The position numbers and the translations under genes were made by a program. The notes beneath the pieces are model-generated. The model was given only the letters and a program-made list of their open reading frames with translations. It made no database searches and was not told where the DNA came from. Positions 62,733 to 64,000 of a stretch of 64,000 nucleotides of DNA are shown here, one piece after another. Where the stretch lies: positions 3,162,001 through 3,226,000 of the forward strand of contig NZ_JARXUZ010000001.1 of NCBI RefSeq assembly GCF_029893365.1, read 5' to 3'. Origin of the DNA: Cryobacterium sp. CG_9.6 (GTDB lineage: Bacteria; Actinomycetota; Actinomycetes; Actinomycetales; Microbacteriaceae). Numbering within the stretch: position 1 is the stretch's first letter; the number at the start of each line of letters is the position of its first letter.

Positions 62733-63793
62733 ATGCCAAACCTCCGCCAACGGCGCCACAGGATTCGATCTTCGAGGTTCCGATATGGCCGCCCCGGATC
62801 GATTCTGCGGAAGAACCGTGATCGCTTCGCTGCTGACGCGAGGGAACGGTACGTCTTCCGCGGGTCCAACGCCTCAGCAAGTGCTCGGTATTCGGCAACT
62901 GGCTCCGTGTGCTCGGCACCAAGGTCTCGAGCTCGCACCGCCAGACGCCGTGCATCACGGGCAAGGGCCCGATGGGCTCGCACGCGCATACCGTCCGAAT
63001 CCTCAACGTTCAGTGAACTTGCACCCAGGAACAGATCGAAAGCGGTTCTCCGAGCCTTGAGATCGGATAGGTACCCCGAGTGAATCGTGCGCTGCATGCT
63101 CTGATCATGGATTCGATACAGACCCTGCACTGGCCCGTTAACACGACCGACCGATCCAACGGACGCGAGTCGGAGCCAGAGGTGGAGGTCACTGGCCTCG
63201 GGAATCTCGGCCGAATGTCCGCCTGCGAGCTCGAGAGCCGAACGCCGCATCATCACCTCGGGTTGCATGATCACGTTATGACCCCGACGAATGATGTGTT
63301 CGATCCACTCGTTCCCCGCCCAGATACTCCAATTACGTTCTCGGAGATAAACGTCTGTCGGCGGCTCACCGCTAAAAGACTGAGGGTGACCGTAAACGAA
63401 GGCCACAGTGGGGAATGAGCGTAAGAGATGGGCTGACCGGGCAAGCGACCCCCTGGTCAGCAGGTCGTCAGCGTCCATCTTGACAACAAAATCCGCCGTG
63501 GCACAGGCGAGGGCATCATTGAACGTGACGATGTGACCTTGATTGCTGCTGTGCCGCCGAAGCGTCACCCGGTCGTCGTCAGCGCAAAGAGCCTCGGCGA
63601 CTGACACGCTGTCATCCGTCGATGCATCGTCAACAATTGTGACGTCTACACGGACACCCTTTTGAGTGAGAACCGACTCCACGCACGCCCGCAGATACCG
63701 GCCGTAGTTGTAACACGGAATCACGACCGAAACACTCGGCGGGGCCGTTCCAGACACCCGGGGGCCGTCAACAATTGGCTGCACTTTGATCAT
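62729..63793 (-). CDS. Glycosyltransferase family 2 (paralogue of 58971-60077)
   Basis: The protein has 354 aa, with the ATG overlapping the upstream stop (ATGA). Motifs: VSVVIPCYNYGRYLRACVES, VTIVDDASTDDSVSVAEAL, NQGHIVTFNDALACATADFV, KMDADDLLTRGS, VYGHPQSFSGEPP and ASDLHLWLRLASVG. The closing segment (RRIDPGRPYRNLEDRILWRR) is basic. It is clearly related to the GT2 at 58971. The two probably add similar sugars at different positions. Confidence 0.88.
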   Translation of the reverse strand: MIKVQPIVDGPRVSGTAPPSVSVVIPCYNYGRYLRACVESVLTQKGVRVDVTIVDDASTDDSVSVAEALCADDDRVTLRRHSSNQGHIVTFNDALACATADFVVKMDADDLLTRGSLARSAHLLRSFPTVAFVYGHPQSFSGEPPTDVYLRERNWSIWAGNEWIEHIIRRGHNVIMQPEVMMRRSALELAGGHSAEIPEASDLHLWLRLASVGSVGRVNGPVQGLYRIHDQSMQRTIHSGYLSDLKARRTAFDLFLGASSLNVEDSDGMRVRAHRALARDARRLAVRARDLGAEHTEPVAEYRALAEALDPRKTYRSLASAAKRSRFFRRIDPGRPYRNLEDRILWRRWRRFGI

Positions 63794-64000
63794 GAGCGCT
63801 TTCTCCCCGGAGCGGATGCTCTCGCCCGATGCCCCAACAACGCTGCGTGATGTTTGGCCATGACGAACCCTGCACCAAACTGATCTCGGACGCGATTTGC
63901 CACCGACACCCGTCGATCTGCGACGAGCTCGTAAATACCCTCAAGCGTCTGTGCAGCGGCCGTGAGACTATAACGTTGTTCGACAACGCCGCGGCCAAAA
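63790..64000 (-). CDS. C-terminus of a glycosyltransferase (cut by the window edge)
   Basis: The frame is open from the right edge to TGA at 63792-63790, giving about 70 residues (VVEQRYSLTAAAQTLEGIYE, then VRDQFGAGFVMAKHHAALLG and a basic end). The helix pattern, with a preceding glycine-rich turn, matches the last helices of GT4 enzymes, though too little remains to be sure. Its stop overlaps the next gene's ATG, so it belongs to the same coupled operon, which continues to the right. Confidence 0.55.
   Translation of the reverse strand, partial: FGRGVVEQRYSLTAAAQTLEGIYELVADRRVSVANRVRDQFGAGFVMAKHHAALLGHRARASAPGRKRS

Overview
The window is high-GC actinobacterial DNA. Gene content and order suggest a member of the Microbacteriaceae: clpC, lysS, panC, two PH-domain genes, a DUF3180-like gene, folK-folB-folP-folE, ftsH, hpt and tilS run in one block, and there is a DUF222/HNH endonuclease and a paired NlpC/P60 and M23 peptidoglycan hydrolase locus. 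Leaderless starts are present (radA and a TIR gene). The species cannot be fixed from the sequence alone.

Positions 1 to about 9780 are an accessory, partly decayed island. It holds a truncated repeat-containing membrane protein and a complete two-ORF IS3-family element (1593-3138) lying between two unrelated gene fragments without a target duplication. After it come a CoiA-like nuclease gene (3603), a small two-helix membrane protein, a perfect 44-bp palindrome (5829-5872) and a TIR/SEFIR protein (6200). The CoiA-like gene and the TIR gene are each preceded by a copy of the same ~89-bp element. A frameshifted, headless KfrA-like plasmid coiled-coil gene, a DUF5677-like gene and an 89-aa protein follow. 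The island ends near 9742-9779 at what looks like the 3' half of a tRNA gene broken in the anticodon loop, as expected of an old integrase attachment site. This island is the best place to look for an undescribed defence module.

Positions 10.5-43 kb are chromosomal backbone. They carry tRNA-Ser, an SGNH hydrolase, radA, two small proteins of unclear role, a giant secreted nuclease/5'-nucleotidase, an N-acetylglutamate-synthase-like GNAT gene, a cluster of REP-like inverted repeats and a DUF222/HNH gene. clpC follows, with a candidate ClgR box upstream. Next is the minus-strand run tilS-hpt-ftsH-folE-folP-folB-folK-DUF3180-PH-PH-DUF2520-panC-lysS plus two tiny membrane proteins. Many junctions overlap by four bases, so translation is probably coupled. 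ppa is divergent from tilS. Two secreted coiled-coil peptidoglycan hydrolases and a tRNA-Glu/Asp/Phe cluster close the section.

Positions 43.8-64 kb are a surface-polysaccharide locus in two converging arms. The plus arm has a polyprenyl-phosphate sugar-phosphate transferase, a left-handed beta-helix acyltransferase, a GT4, an AsnB-type amidotransferase, two GT2 enzymes, a secreted DUF4082/beta-helix protein and another GT4. The minus arm, read from 64 kb leftward, has a glycosyltransferase (cut by the window edge), a GT2, a Wzx-type flippase, a DegT sugar aminotransferase, a second paralogous GT2, a WsaF-like glycosyltransferase, a Wzz-like protein and a polymerase whose C-terminus looks like a second Wzz-type domain. 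Together these encode assembly of an amino-sugar-containing polymer by the Wzx/Wzy route.
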